64,000 nucleotides of DNA from an uncultured Paraprevotella sp. (GTDB taxonomy: Bacteria > Bacteroidota > Bacteroidia > Bacteroidales > Bacteroidaceae), in NCBI GenBank assembly GCA_947177395.1, contig CAMWUI010000005.1:1-64000 (forward strand), read 5' to 3'. The translations under genes and the position numbers were made by a program. Each line of letters opens with the position of its first letter. Positions within the stretch are counted from its first letter, which is position 1. The notes beneath the pieces were generated by a model. That model was not told the DNA's origin. It was given only the letters and a program-made list of their open reading frames with translations, and searched no databases. Shown here in pieces: positions 21,101-27,774 of this stretch.

Positions 21101-21763
21101 AGAATGAGCATGGCGCTGCGCATACAGTTCCTGAGGGTCGTATCCCTCCCACCATTTGCCCTTGCCTTCTTCTTTGGTAAGATTGCCGTCATATTTCTGA
21201 GAGGGTTCCAGCCAGGTCCATGCATGGGAGGCATGAATGCTGACACCGAACCTCAGCCCGTTCGCCCGGGCCGCTTTCGACCATCCGCCGACAAGATCGC
21301 GCTTAGGCCCCAAGTTGACAGAGTTCCACTCCTGATACGGACTGTCCCAAAGATCAAAATTATCATGATGATTCCCCAACGCCATGAAATACTTGCAGCC
21401 GATGTCCGCATACTTTTTCACAATGGCATCCGGATTCCACTTTTCCGCCACCCAGTCGCGACAGAATTCCTTCAGACCGTATTCCGAAGGATTGAAATGC
21501 ACACCCCGGTGTTCGTCATAGGGATTGTTGCTATAATACATGAACCGGGCATACCAGTCACCGCTTTCCGCCTGGCACTGGGGTCCCCAGTGTGCCCACA
21601 GACCGAATTTGGCATCTTTAAACCATTCCGGACATTCCCATGCGTTAAGACTGTTCCAGTCAGCAGTGAAACGTCCTTCCTCAAACGGCACATCGTTCAA
21701 CTGCGCATTGGCTGCGGTCGCCATGCACCATGCCACAGTTGCAAGTCTAATCATTTTTTTCAT
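18167..21763 (-). CDS. GH29-type alpha-L-fucosidase, large secreted, with sorting-like tail
   Basis: A 1198-aa exported enzyme predicted to release alpha-linked L-fucose from host glycans. A signal peptide (about 1-20, ending ANA-Q) leads into the GH29 barrel (about 40-430), with FGLWAHWGPQ, ALGNHHDNFDLWDS and the likely nucleophile in MIYFDDTVLPFWG (Asp270/271). A Fuco_C-like domain follows. The rest (about 540-1130) contains a FIVAR-like helical stretch and beta-sandwich, carbohydrate-binding-like segments. The last 35 residues (IYDLGGRRL...GLYIKGNKK) match the tail shared by several exported proteins here. It is roughly twice the usual GH29 length. It is transcribed divergently from an AraC-type regulator whose likely operator sits between them. 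Confidence 0.85.
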   Translation of the reverse strand: MKKMIRLATVAWCMATAANAQLNDVPFEEGRFTADWNSLNAWECPEWFKDAKFGLWAHWGPQCQAESGDWYARFMYYSNNPYDEHRGVHFNPSEYGLKEFCRDWVAEKWNPDAIVKKYADIGCKYFMALGNHHDNFDLWDSPYQEWNSVNLGPKRDLVGGWSKAARANGLRFGVSIHASHAWTWLEPSQKYDGNLTKEEGKGKWWEGYDPQELYAQRHAHSAGWENSGTIHSQWDWGNGASVPDEAYRLKLQNRCRQVVNDYNPDMIYFDDTVLPFWGCDNQWGQDFLAHYYNHSANLHDGRAEVVVTGKILPEAQKEAMMWDVERGIPDRPQEKYWQTCTCIGDWHYKKSIGGYKSAATVVRMLVDVVSKNGNLLLSIPLNADGEYDSRELAVLDGIGAWMKINGESIYGTRYWAECFGEGPLAEATNGMTGQGFNEGQNYTSADVRYVTKGSVVYATVMAWPAAGEYTLKAFSPLAESYRGEVEKVELLGYGEVDFRQRVSGVTVDIPSVHPNEIAPVFRILFKKEALSHSQILSAVIAELETACNALGQSSSDVNTGHYSRVKVQALADAVADAKTVDLNDEDAVNAALGKLRALYQELEKNGLNRGGLFKGAVEENLTGEVLVEGDNFSGTLGGRYGKLDYWISENYSIDKGNEGVRSGLDNYGNRRGISLGIWDDKGDNQGDLTCARIYRKVTLHPGVYYFGAAYNSLYGCNDMAYMFVSKEICSTDELPEKSIACYQVNTAEEGEDLYGLYVQIEEEGEYCIGWQANLDNGGNRQEFRATKVVFYSIASQDLRPTAEKLTEKGWRKLDVIPEDMDFSQKYFALVERAKDLSLVARSHVDNGKNWGGVYVMSYAESVDANKDQSAVWVVEGYDNDGNMTVGQKATNWIFSSMIEQDRQFRTEGWSKEVWQTYSDFGGKKGDNDGNRKLAYLMPEYSAENGWMLKNVTSGAYIGPWDSGVFEEDEEFSANKSEADAARFDIYAIDRSAWMQQYEKLEKATVETPISITYLIDNPSFERYDETGKPIGWTVEGEGSIEKGYLAGCSGKLYMNNWQSSGKLSDRSVSQTIGALPAGSYRLIVYAMCESNGAWLFANDHKAGMNHGGLADTSLQFELTEPGDVVIGVRLADYQGNNFKYDNIRLYCLGKSSATGISDVYDTHVLQDGNIYDLGGRRLPDVPQRGLYIKGNKKYMAVP

Positions 21764-21800
21764 CTCTGTCAGTTGTTTTTTGGATTATATTTAGGCGGGA

Positions 21801-21866
21801 TAAAGGTATTGTGTTTATTATTAAAACAATAATAAAATATTGACAGGATATAGCACCATATTGACA
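21801..21866 (-). promoter_or_regulatory. fucosidase promoter with AraC-type direct repeats
   Basis: On the minus strand a -7-like TACCTTTA (21808-21801) lies about 38 nt before the ATG. Just upstream there is an inverted repeat TTATTATT/AATAATAA (21815-21835). Beyond it are two exact copies of ATATTGACA (21837-21845 and 21858-21866), 21 bp apart, which is two helical turns. Direct repeats with this spacing directly upstream of the -33 position are the classic layout for AraC-family activators. Confidence 0.55.
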
Positions 21867-21967
21867 TTTCATGCTTTCATGTCAGTTTTGTACCACACAA
21901 AGCCCCCATTTTATGCCTCTGCACCAAGATAATCACATTCCGGATACAGAATTACGCTTTTTTCATA

Positions 21968-21975
21968 TATATTTG
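21968..21975 (+). promoter_or_regulatory. -7 box of araC-family gene
   Basis: TATATTTG matches TAnnTTTG, but ends only 8 nt before the predicted ATG (21984). I see no good -33 box. If real, the message would be almost leaderless. Confidence 0.35.
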
Positions 21976-21983
21976 CCCCATCT

Positions 21984-22841
21984 ATGGACATCGACTCTTT
22001 TCATCCGCTGATCCTCAATGTAGGGAAAGCCGTTCACGACTCCGACTGGAACTGGCAGAACATTTGCAGCCCTTTCGCACGAATCTACTATATCGTACAG
22101 GGTGAAGCTGCATTGGTAATCGGCGGGCAAACCCACCGCCTTTGCCCCTTGCATCTATATCTGATACCGCCCTTCACTGCCCATTCCACCGTTTGCACCA
22201 GCCATTTCATCCATTACTACATCCACGTTTATGAAGAGGGTACCGCAGGCAACGATATCTTCGAAGAATATGATTTCCCGTTCGAAGTATCCATGCAACC
22301 CAATGATGAGTATCTTTTCGAACGCCTCGTCCGGCTCAACCCGGCCATGCCGATACCTGCATCCGATCCCAGCACATACGACAACAGCAGGACTTTGGTT
22401 CAGAATACTCTGCAAAGCAAAATGCTTTCAGACGAATTAAAGATAGAGTCACGGGGTATCATCTACCAACTGTTTTCACGCTTCATTCAGAAGGCCAGCG
22501 CAAAAGCCATGTCTCACGACGCCCGTATCACAAAAGCCACACACTACGTCATGGAGCATCTTTCCGACCACATCTCCATAAGGGAACTGGCCTCCGAAGC
22601 CTGCCTCTCACCGGAACACTTCATACGGATTTTCAAAAACATCACCGGCACCACCCCCATGCAATACATCACCCGGAAACGCATGGAGAAATCCCAGCAT
22701 CTCCTCTTTACGACCAACATGTCTATAAAAAACATCGCCTTTACGCTGGGATACACCGACAGTTCTTACTTCGTACGCGTATTCAAATGCACTCTCGGCA
22801 TCACTCCCCAGGAATACAGAAAGCAACAGAACTGTATGTAG
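21984..22841 (+). CDS. AraC-family transcriptional regulator
   Basis: A 285-aa one-component regulator. The N-terminal half (about 1-150) looks like a cupin sensor (YYIVQGEAALVIGGQTHRLC). The C-terminal 100 residues hold two helix-turn-helix motifs: SIRELASEACLSPEHFIRIF, and IKNIAFTLGYTDSSYFVRVF followed by GITPQEYRK. It is divergent from the GH29 gene across 220 bp carrying ATATTGACA direct repeats, so it probably activates the fucosidase in response to a sugar. The ligand cannot be told from sequence. Confidence 0.88.
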   Translation: MDIDSFHPLILNVGKAVHDSDWNWQNICSPFARIYYIVQGEAALVIGGQTHRLCPLHLYLIPPFTAHSTVCTSHFIHYYIHVYEEGTAGNDIFEEYDFPFEVSMQPNDEYLFERLVRLNPAMPIPASDPSTYDNSRTLVQNTLQSKMLSDELKIESRGIIYQLFSRFIQKASAKAMSHDARITKATHYVMEHLSDHISIRELASEACLSPEHFIRIFKNITGTTPMQYITRKRMEKSQHLLFTTNMSIKNIAFTLGYTDSSYFVRVFKCTLGITPQEYRKQQNCM

Positions 22842-22926
22842 ACCCGCACCATCCATGTTTCCGGCAAGGGAGCGGCAATATTTTTCCCTGATATACAAAC
22901 GCAAACCGTTTTTTCCGGAGATTTTG

Positions 22927-22957
22927 TTTCCCGCAGCCGAATATAATCGTAAATTTG
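22927..22957 (+). promoter_or_regulatory. aminopeptidase P promoter
   Basis: TTTC (22927-22930), then 19 nt, then TAAATTTG (22950-22957), a full match to TAnnTTTG. The box ends 21 nt before the start codon. Confidence 0.55.
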
Positions 22958-22978
22958 CCTGTACTTAAAAGATTATGT

Positions 22979-24766
22979 ATGAAAGAATTTATCACACAAA
23001 GAGTCCGCGCTCTCCGCAGCTATATGAAAGCGCACGGACTGGACGCATTTATATTTCCGAGCACCGACCCGCATTCGGGTGAATATATTCCCGATTACTG
23101 GAAGAGTCGCGAATGGATTTCGGGCTTCAACGGCTCGGCCGGCACTGCCGTTGTCACCCTCGATGACGCCGCACTATGGACCGACTCCCGCTATTTCCTT
23201 GCCGCCGCAGAACAGACCGAGGGTACTCCGTTCCGTCTTATGAAGGACAAACTGCCGGAGACCCCGACCGTCACACAATGGCTGGCCACGGTATTGACCG
23301 AAGGGTGTACCGTAGGAATGGACGCATGGGTCAACTCCATCGACAGTGTCTGCCGGACGAAACAGGAACTGCACGCTGCCGGCATCCGTCTGGAAACCGG
23401 ACTGGATCCCGTCGGCGAATTATGGACCGACCGTCCCGCCCTTCCGGACAACCCTATCGAAATACATTCCATGGAGCTGGCAGGAAGAAGTGTGACCGAA
23501 AAACTGACAGACATCCGCAACGCATTGAAACAGCAAAAAGCCGAAGGACTTATCGTATCGCAACTGGACGAAATCGCATGGACCCTCAATCTGCGCGGAA
23601 CGGACGTTCATTGCAATCCAGTATTCGTCTCTTACCTTTTCATCACCGCCGGGGATTGTACCTTATATATTAATAAGGCCAAACTGACACCATCCGTAGA
23701 AACATATCTGAAGGAAAACCGCATCAACATCCGGGCATACGGGGAAATCACCGAGGACCTGCGGGCATTCGGCGGCGGATACATCCTGTACGACCGTTCA
23801 ACCACCAACCTGAAACTCTATCACAGCCTGCCGGAAGGGTGTGGAGTGAAAGAAGGAGAATCTCCCGTCGCCATGCTGAAAGCAGTCAAGAACCAGACGG
23901 AGATAGAAGGCTACCGCCGTGCCATGGAACGCGACGGAGTAGCAATGGTGAAATTCCTGAAATGGCTGAAACCTGCCGTTGCCGCCGGCGGACAGACGGA
24001 AATAAGCATCGACCGCAAACTGACAGCCCTGCGCGCCGAACAGCCGCTCTACCGCGACATCAGTTTCGACACCATCGCCGGCTATGCCGCCCACGGCGCC
24101 ATCGTGCACTACGAGGCAACGCCCGAAACGGACGTCGAACTGAAACCGGAAGGTCTGCTCTTGCTCGATTCCGGAGCTCAGTACAAGGACGGAACTACAG
24201 ATATCACGCGTACCATCGCTCTCGGCCCGGTGACAGAAGAGGAACGCCACGACTACACCCTGGTGCTGAAAGGACATATCCGCCTGGCACGGGCAAAATT
24301 CCCCGAAGGCAGCAGCGGCACACAACTGGACATCTGCGCACGGTATGACATGTGGCAGGAGGCACTGAACTACCTCCATGGCACAGGGCACGGCGTCGGT
24401 TCATACATGAACGTACACGAAGGCCCCCACCAGATACGGATGAACTACATGCCCGCCCCCCTGCGGCCCGGCATGACCGTAACCAACGAACCGGGTATCT
24501 ACAAAGCCGGCAAGCACGGCGTGCGGATAGAGAACACGCAGCTCATTGTGCCCTACATGCAAGGGGAGTTCGGCACATTCCTGCAATTCGAACCGCTCAC
24601 GCTCTGCCCCATCGATACCGCCCCCGTCGACACGGGGATGCTGGACAAGGACGAGACGGACTGGCTGAACAACTACCACCGCACGGTATACGAACGCCTG
24701 TCACCGCTGCTCGACGAGGAACACCGTCGGTGGCTGGCCGAGGCAACAAAAGAAATTCATAACTAA
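22979..24766 (+). CDS. pepP: Xaa-Pro aminopeptidase (M24 family)
   Basis: A 595-aa cytosolic metallopeptidase removing N-terminal residues before proline. The start is the ATG at 22979 (MKEFITQRVRAL), not the upstream TTG that overlaps the promoter. Two creatinase-like N-terminal domains (about 1-310) precede the M24 pita-bread domain. Metal ligands are visible: Asp in LLLDSGAQYKDGTTDITRT, His in GTGHGVGSYMNVHEGP, Glu in TNEPGIYKAGKHGVRIEN and Glu in FLQFEPLTLCPID. The long three-domain form resembles eukaryotic-type APP and is usual in Bacteroidetes. The carbonic anhydrase-like gene follows 13 nt later, so the two form an operon. Confidence 0.93.
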   Translation: MKEFITQRVRALRSYMKAHGLDAFIFPSTDPHSGEYIPDYWKSREWISGFNGSAGTAVVTLDDAALWTDSRYFLAAAEQTEGTPFRLMKDKLPETPTVTQWLATVLTEGCTVGMDAWVNSIDSVCRTKQELHAAGIRLETGLDPVGELWTDRPALPDNPIEIHSMELAGRSVTEKLTDIRNALKQQKAEGLIVSQLDEIAWTLNLRGTDVHCNPVFVSYLFITAGDCTLYINKAKLTPSVETYLKENRINIRAYGEITEDLRAFGGGYILYDRSTTNLKLYHSLPEGCGVKEGESPVAMLKAVKNQTEIEGYRRAMERDGVAMVKFLKWLKPAVAAGGQTEISIDRKLTALRAEQPLYRDISFDTIAGYAAHGAIVHYEATPETDVELKPEGLLLLDSGAQYKDGTTDITRTIALGPVTEEERHDYTLVLKGHIRLARAKFPEGSSGTQLDICARYDMWQEALNYLHGTGHGVGSYMNVHEGPHQIRMNYMPAPLRPGMTVTNEPGIYKAGKHGVRIENTQLIVPYMQGEFGTFLQFEPLTLCPIDTAPVDTGMLDKDETDWLNNYHRTVYERLSPLLDEEHRRWLAEATKEIHN

Positions 24767-24779
24767 CCATTTATCCTAT

Positions 24780-25388
24780 ATGGCACTTATCAAATCACTC
24801 AAGGGGATGACCCCTAAATTCGGTAAACACTGCTACTTCTCCGAAGGAGCGGCCATCATCGGCGATGTCACGATGGGTGACGACTGTACGGTGTGGTTCA
24901 ATGCCGTCATACGTGGCGACGTACATTACATCAAGATGGGGGACCGCGTCAACATTCAGGACGGTTCCTGTCTTCACACCTTGTATCAGAAAGCCCCCAT
25001 CATCATTGGCGACGACGTAACCGTAGGACATAACGTCACACTGCACGGCTGCGAGATCAAGAGCGGCGCGCTCATCGGCATGGGTTCCACCATACTGGAC
25101 CACGCCGTAGTGGGACAGGGCGCCATCGTGGCAGCCGGAGCGCTGGTCCTGAAAAACACGGTAATCGGTGACGGTGAACTCTGGGGCGGTGTTCCGGCCA
25201 AATTTATCAAAAAAGTTGATCCGGAACAGGCCAAAGAACTGAATCAGGGATACGCACAGCATTACGTAATGTACTCTGACTGGTTCCGCGAGGCTGACAG
25301 TCACCCTGGAAACACGTGCTACTGCACCACGTCGGAGGAATACAATGAGGGGCGGAAGGCCCCCGAACCGGAACAAACGATACAATAA
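24780..25388 (+). CDS. gamma-carbonic anhydrase-like hexapeptide repeat protein
   Basis: A 202-aa left-handed beta-helix protein of the YrdA/PaaY group. It shows hexapeptide turns such as AIIGDVTMGDDCTVWFNAVI and IIIGDDVTVGHNVTLHGCEI. The candidate zinc His residues lie in VGHNVTLHGC and, near the N-terminal turns, RGDVHYIKMG. The C-terminal 50 residues form a helix plus a polar tail. Carbonic anhydrase activity in this group is variable, so the substrate is open. It starts 13 nt after pepP and ends before a strong terminator. Confidence 0.8.
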   Translation: MALIKSLKGMTPKFGKHCYFSEGAAIIGDVTMGDDCTVWFNAVIRGDVHYIKMGDRVNIQDGSCLHTLYQKAPIIIGDDVTVGHNVTLHGCEIKSGALIGMGSTILDHAVVGQGAIVAAGALVLKNTVIGDGELWGGVPAKFIKKVDPEQAKELNQGYAQHYVMYSDWFREADSHPGNTCYCTTSEEYNEGRKAPEPEQTIQ

Positions 25389-25409
25389 AAAGGAGTTCCG
25401 CCTCTACCG

Positions 25410-25454
25410 AACTGCACCCCGAGAGTCTTACACCTGACTTTCAAGGGTGCAGTT
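25410..25454 (+). terminator. pepP operon terminator
   Basis: The outer stem AACTGCACCC/GGGTGCAGTT is extended by an inner stem GAGAGTC/GACTTTC and followed by TTGTTTTTTTATTT. This is a strong intrinsic terminator 22 nt past the stop codon. Confidence 0.9.
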
Positions 25455-25578
25455 TTGTTTTTTTATTTCTATTCCCTTTTTTAACCTATTCCCGGAGGAT
25501 TCTTCTGTGGGAATATGCTCAATAGCAAATCCATGGGGAACATGTATTTGCCCGTTGAACGACAACCCTCCTTCTCTT

Positions 25579-25957
25579 CCTACACACATGTTTGCAGGAA
25601 AAGGCCTCAATGGTTCAGACTCACTGAATATCAATAAGTAATGGTTCACAAATGGTTCAGCAATGATTCAAACTCACTGGGAATCAATGAATAATGGTTC
25701 ATGAATTGCCGGTTGGGGCGCGCCTCAGCGGCCGTCCGCTGAACCATTGGGCGGAAAAACTGAAGGATGGCTGAACCATTTATCGCTGACAATCAAACAG
25801 TTTGAACCATTGAGACATTTTTCCGCCAACATGTGTGTAGGGAAACGGAAAAACTGAAGGATAAGTGAAGGAAAACTGAAGGATAGCTGAACCATTTGTC
25901 GCTGACTATCAAACAGTTTGAACCATTGAAGCCTTTTCTTGCAAACATGTGTGTAGG
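25579..25957. repeat. 379-bp element with 42-bp inverted repeat ends
   Basis: The ends (25579-25620 and 25916-25957) are inverted copies of a 42-bp sequence with three mismatches, containing CATGTGTGTAGG. A third, weaker copy lies inside at 25800-25841. The 9-mer AATGGTTCA occurs four times in the left half (25609, 25640, 25651, 25693). Its reverse complement TGAACCATT occurs five times in the right half (25740, 25772, 25803, 25888, 25919). The polarity flips around 25702-25739. Open frames across it only echo the repeats. It could be a MITE-like remnant or a structured intergenic element. Confidence 0.75.
25619..25701. repeat. 30-bp direct repeat pair in left arm
   Basis: Two related 30-bp copies beginning ACTCACTG and ending AATGGTTCA (about 25619-25648 and 25672-25701), 53 bp apart, with a few mismatches. 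Confidence 0.6.
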
Positions 25958-25959
25958 GA
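25757..25959. repeat. 87-bp direct repeat pair
   Basis: Positions 25757-25843 and 25873-25959 are two copies of equal length. Both run from AAACTGAAGGAT through TCAAACAGTTTGAACCATTG to ACATGTGTGTAGGGA. Extra copies of AAACTGAAGG sit between them at 25851 and 25873, 22 bp apart. Confidence 0.8.
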
Positions 25960-26000
25960 GGGGCGGAGACGGCCGCAGGCGACTTCCCGCCCGCAGGCGG

Positions 26001-26093
26001 TTCACTTGTCAAGTGGAACGCTGTTCACTTGTCGAGCCGTGTGCTGTTCACTTGTCGAGTGGAACGCTGTTCACTAAGGGTAGTGAAACGCTG
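26001..26093. repeat. 23-bp tandem array, family B
   Basis: Four head-to-tail units (26001, 26024, 26047, 26070), three of 23 bp and one of 24, all starting TTCACT and ending GCTG. The units carry dyads, and the last is a perfect hairpin, TTCACTA-AGGG-TAGTGAA (26070-26087). Confidence 0.8.
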
Positions 26094-26100
26094 TTCTTGT

Positions 26101-26215
26101 CTCCTTACGAATGCATTCCATACACCCTAAGGATAGTATTCCTTACACCCTTAAAAACGTATTCCTTAGCACCTTACGATAGTATTCGTTGCACCCTAAG
26201 GATAGTATTCCTAAG
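26101..26215. repeat. 22-24-bp tandem array, family C
   Basis: Five units (26101, 26123, 26146, 26170, 26192) of 22-24 bp, with consensus CACCCTAAGGATAGTATTCC and a partly palindromic core AAGGA...TTCCTT. The sequence is unrelated to the preceding family. Confidence 0.75.
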
Positions 26216-26221
26216 GATGCC

Positions 26222-26336
26222 ATTTCAGTTGGGATGAACAACTCATTTCAGTTGGAGTGACTACATTATCGCAGTTGGAATGGCAACCTTACTACAACTG
26301 CAATAACACTCTTCGGGTAGTTGGAATATACGAAAC
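26222..26336. repeat. 23-bp tandem array, family D
   Basis: Five diverged units in exact 23-bp register (26222, 26245, 26268, 26291, 26314) keep AGTTGG at the same phase. In the fourth it appears inverted (CAACTG). The first unit has the dyad AGTTG/CAACT. Confidence 0.65.
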
Positions 26337-26349
26337 GGAGTAAGTGCCA

Positions 26350-26384
26350 AGTGTCGAAAACAGTCGAAGAGTGTCGATGTTTTC
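26350..26384. repeat. short repeat pair with inverted arms
   Basis: AGTGTCGA occurs at 26350 and 26370, and GAAAACA/TGTTTTC (26356-26362 and 26378-26384) form inverted arms around them. This is a linker between the 23-bp families, with a 20-bp step. Confidence 0.45.
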
Positions 26385-26406
26385 AAGTTGGTTTTGTCGC
26401 ACCTTC

Positions 26407-26475
26407 ATTCAGTACTGAATGAGGGTGTAATGAAGCACTGAATGAGACCTTAATACAGCACTGAATGAAAATACG
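26407..26475. repeat. 23-bp tandem array, family E
   Basis: Three exact 23-bp units (26407, 26430, 26453) share ACTGAATGA. The first contains the perfect 14-bp palindrome ATTCAGTACTGAAT. Confidence 0.75.
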
Positions 26476-26550
26476 CCCAAATATGATATTACGAAGCTTG
26501 AGAACAAACAGAGGAACGAAACAACTACACTGGGCCTAAAAAACAGTGGA

Positions 26551-27774
26551 CTATATTTTAAAATCCACCGCACGGAACACGGCATCTGCCGCTCCGGCAT
26601 TCTGCTCTATATAATTCTTGCCGACGGAGCCGCATTGCCGACGGAATGCCCCGTCAGTCAACAGTCTGTCTACCGTCCCGTCAAACGATTTCTTGTCTGT
26701 TACCTCAAAACACCCTCCGGCACGCAACAGATCTTGTGCTTCCCGGAAATCCTTGTTATTCGGCCCTATCAGCACCGGAACGCCATAGACCGCCGCCTCG
26801 GGTACATTGTGTATGCCGGCACCGAAACCACCGCCCACATAGGCAATCTCTCCATAACGGTAAATGGAAGACAAGAGACCGAAACAGTCGATAATGAGAC
26901 AGTCGGCCTGGGCTACATTGTCTGCCGTCACGGCGGAATAACGCAGGGAGGGACGCTGCAGCTTGGATTCGATTTCGCACAGATGGTTCTCGCCGATAAC
27001 GTGAGGAGCTATAATCAGTTTCAGCTCCGGATGACTGTTGAAATACGGAATAATCAAGTCTTCATCCGGCGGCCACGAACTTCCGGCCACGAACACGACA
27101 TGCTCTCCCTTGAACTGCTGTATCAGAGGCAGATGTCTGGCCTGTCTGCAAATGTCTATCACCCGGTCAAACCGCGTATCCCCCACGACGGAAGCATTCA
27201 TCAGCCCCAGCGTAGCCAGCAATTCCCGTGAGGCCTCGTTCTGTACGAAGAAATGTGTGATGCAATCCAAGACACGGGCATAACCGCGGCCGTACCAACG
27301 GAAAAACACCTGATCCGGACGGAAAATACTGCTCACGCTGTATACGGGAATACCCCGACGGTGACAGGCCTTCAGATAGTTTTGCCAGAATTCATACTTG
27401 ATGAAGAAAGCCATGCAGGGACGGGCCAGCCGCAAAAAGCTATGCACGTTGCCCGGCGTGTCGAAAGGAAGATAACACACCACGTCCGCTCCGGCATAAT
27501 GCTTGCGTACCTCATAGCCGGAGGGGGAAAAGAATGTCAGCAGAATCTTAAACTCGGGATGCTCGCGGCGCAACCGCTCGATGAGCGGCCTTCCTTGTTC
27601 GAACTCTCCCAACGAAGCCGCATGGAACCATACATATTTCTCACCGGGACGGATACGCTCCCGCAGGATACGGAACGTGTTCCAGTGTCCCTTCACCATC
27701 AGGCGCGCTTTCTTATGGAAGAGAGCCGCCACGATGACTGCAAACATGTACAGGTATAAAGCTATGGTGTACAT
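26551..27774 (-). CDS. waaA: 3-deoxy-D-manno-octulosonic acid transferase (Kdo transferase)
   Basis: A 407-aa GT30 enzyme that adds Kdo from CMP-Kdo to lipid IVA on the inner face of the inner membrane. The N-terminal anchor is [19 protein letters not shown], and the family motif VWFHAASLGEFEQGRPLIE follows. The C-terminal GT-B domain has AYVGGGFGAGIHNVPEAAVY. The start is the ATG at 27774, which overlaps the gltX stop as TGATG; the GTG one codon earlier is less likely. Translation is probably coupled to gltX. The gene ends next to the repeat-rich region. Confidence 0.95.
   Translation of the reverse strand: MYTIALYLYMFAVIVAALFHKKARLMVKGHWNTFRILRERIRPGEKYVWFHAASLGEFEQGRPLIERLRREHPEFKILLTFFSPSGYEVRKHYAGADVVCYLPFDTPGNVHSFLRLARPCMAFFIKYEFWQNYLKACHRRGIPVYSVSSIFRPDQVFFRWYGRGYARVLDCITHFFVQNEASRELLATLGLMNASVVGDTRFDRVIDICRQARHLPLIQQFKGEHVVFVAGSSWPPDEDLIIPYFNSHPELKLIIAPHVIGENHLCEIESKLQRPSLRYSAVTADNVAQADCLIIDCFGLLSSIYRYGEIAYVGGGFGAGIHNVPEAAVYGVPVLIGPNNKDFREAQDLLRAGGCFEVTDKKSFDGTVDRLLTDGAFRRQCGSVGKNYIEQNAGAADAVFRAVDFKI

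Noticed and set aside
25725-26012. Small peptides with repeated motifs such as NGSNCLIVSDKW
   Set aside because: The peptide repeats only restate the DNA repeats, appear in several frames, and have no start signals.
26001-26475. Plasmid-type iteron origin
   Set aside because: The unit size fits, but several unrelated families follow each other, and no rep gene, DnaA boxes or AT-rich melting region are present.
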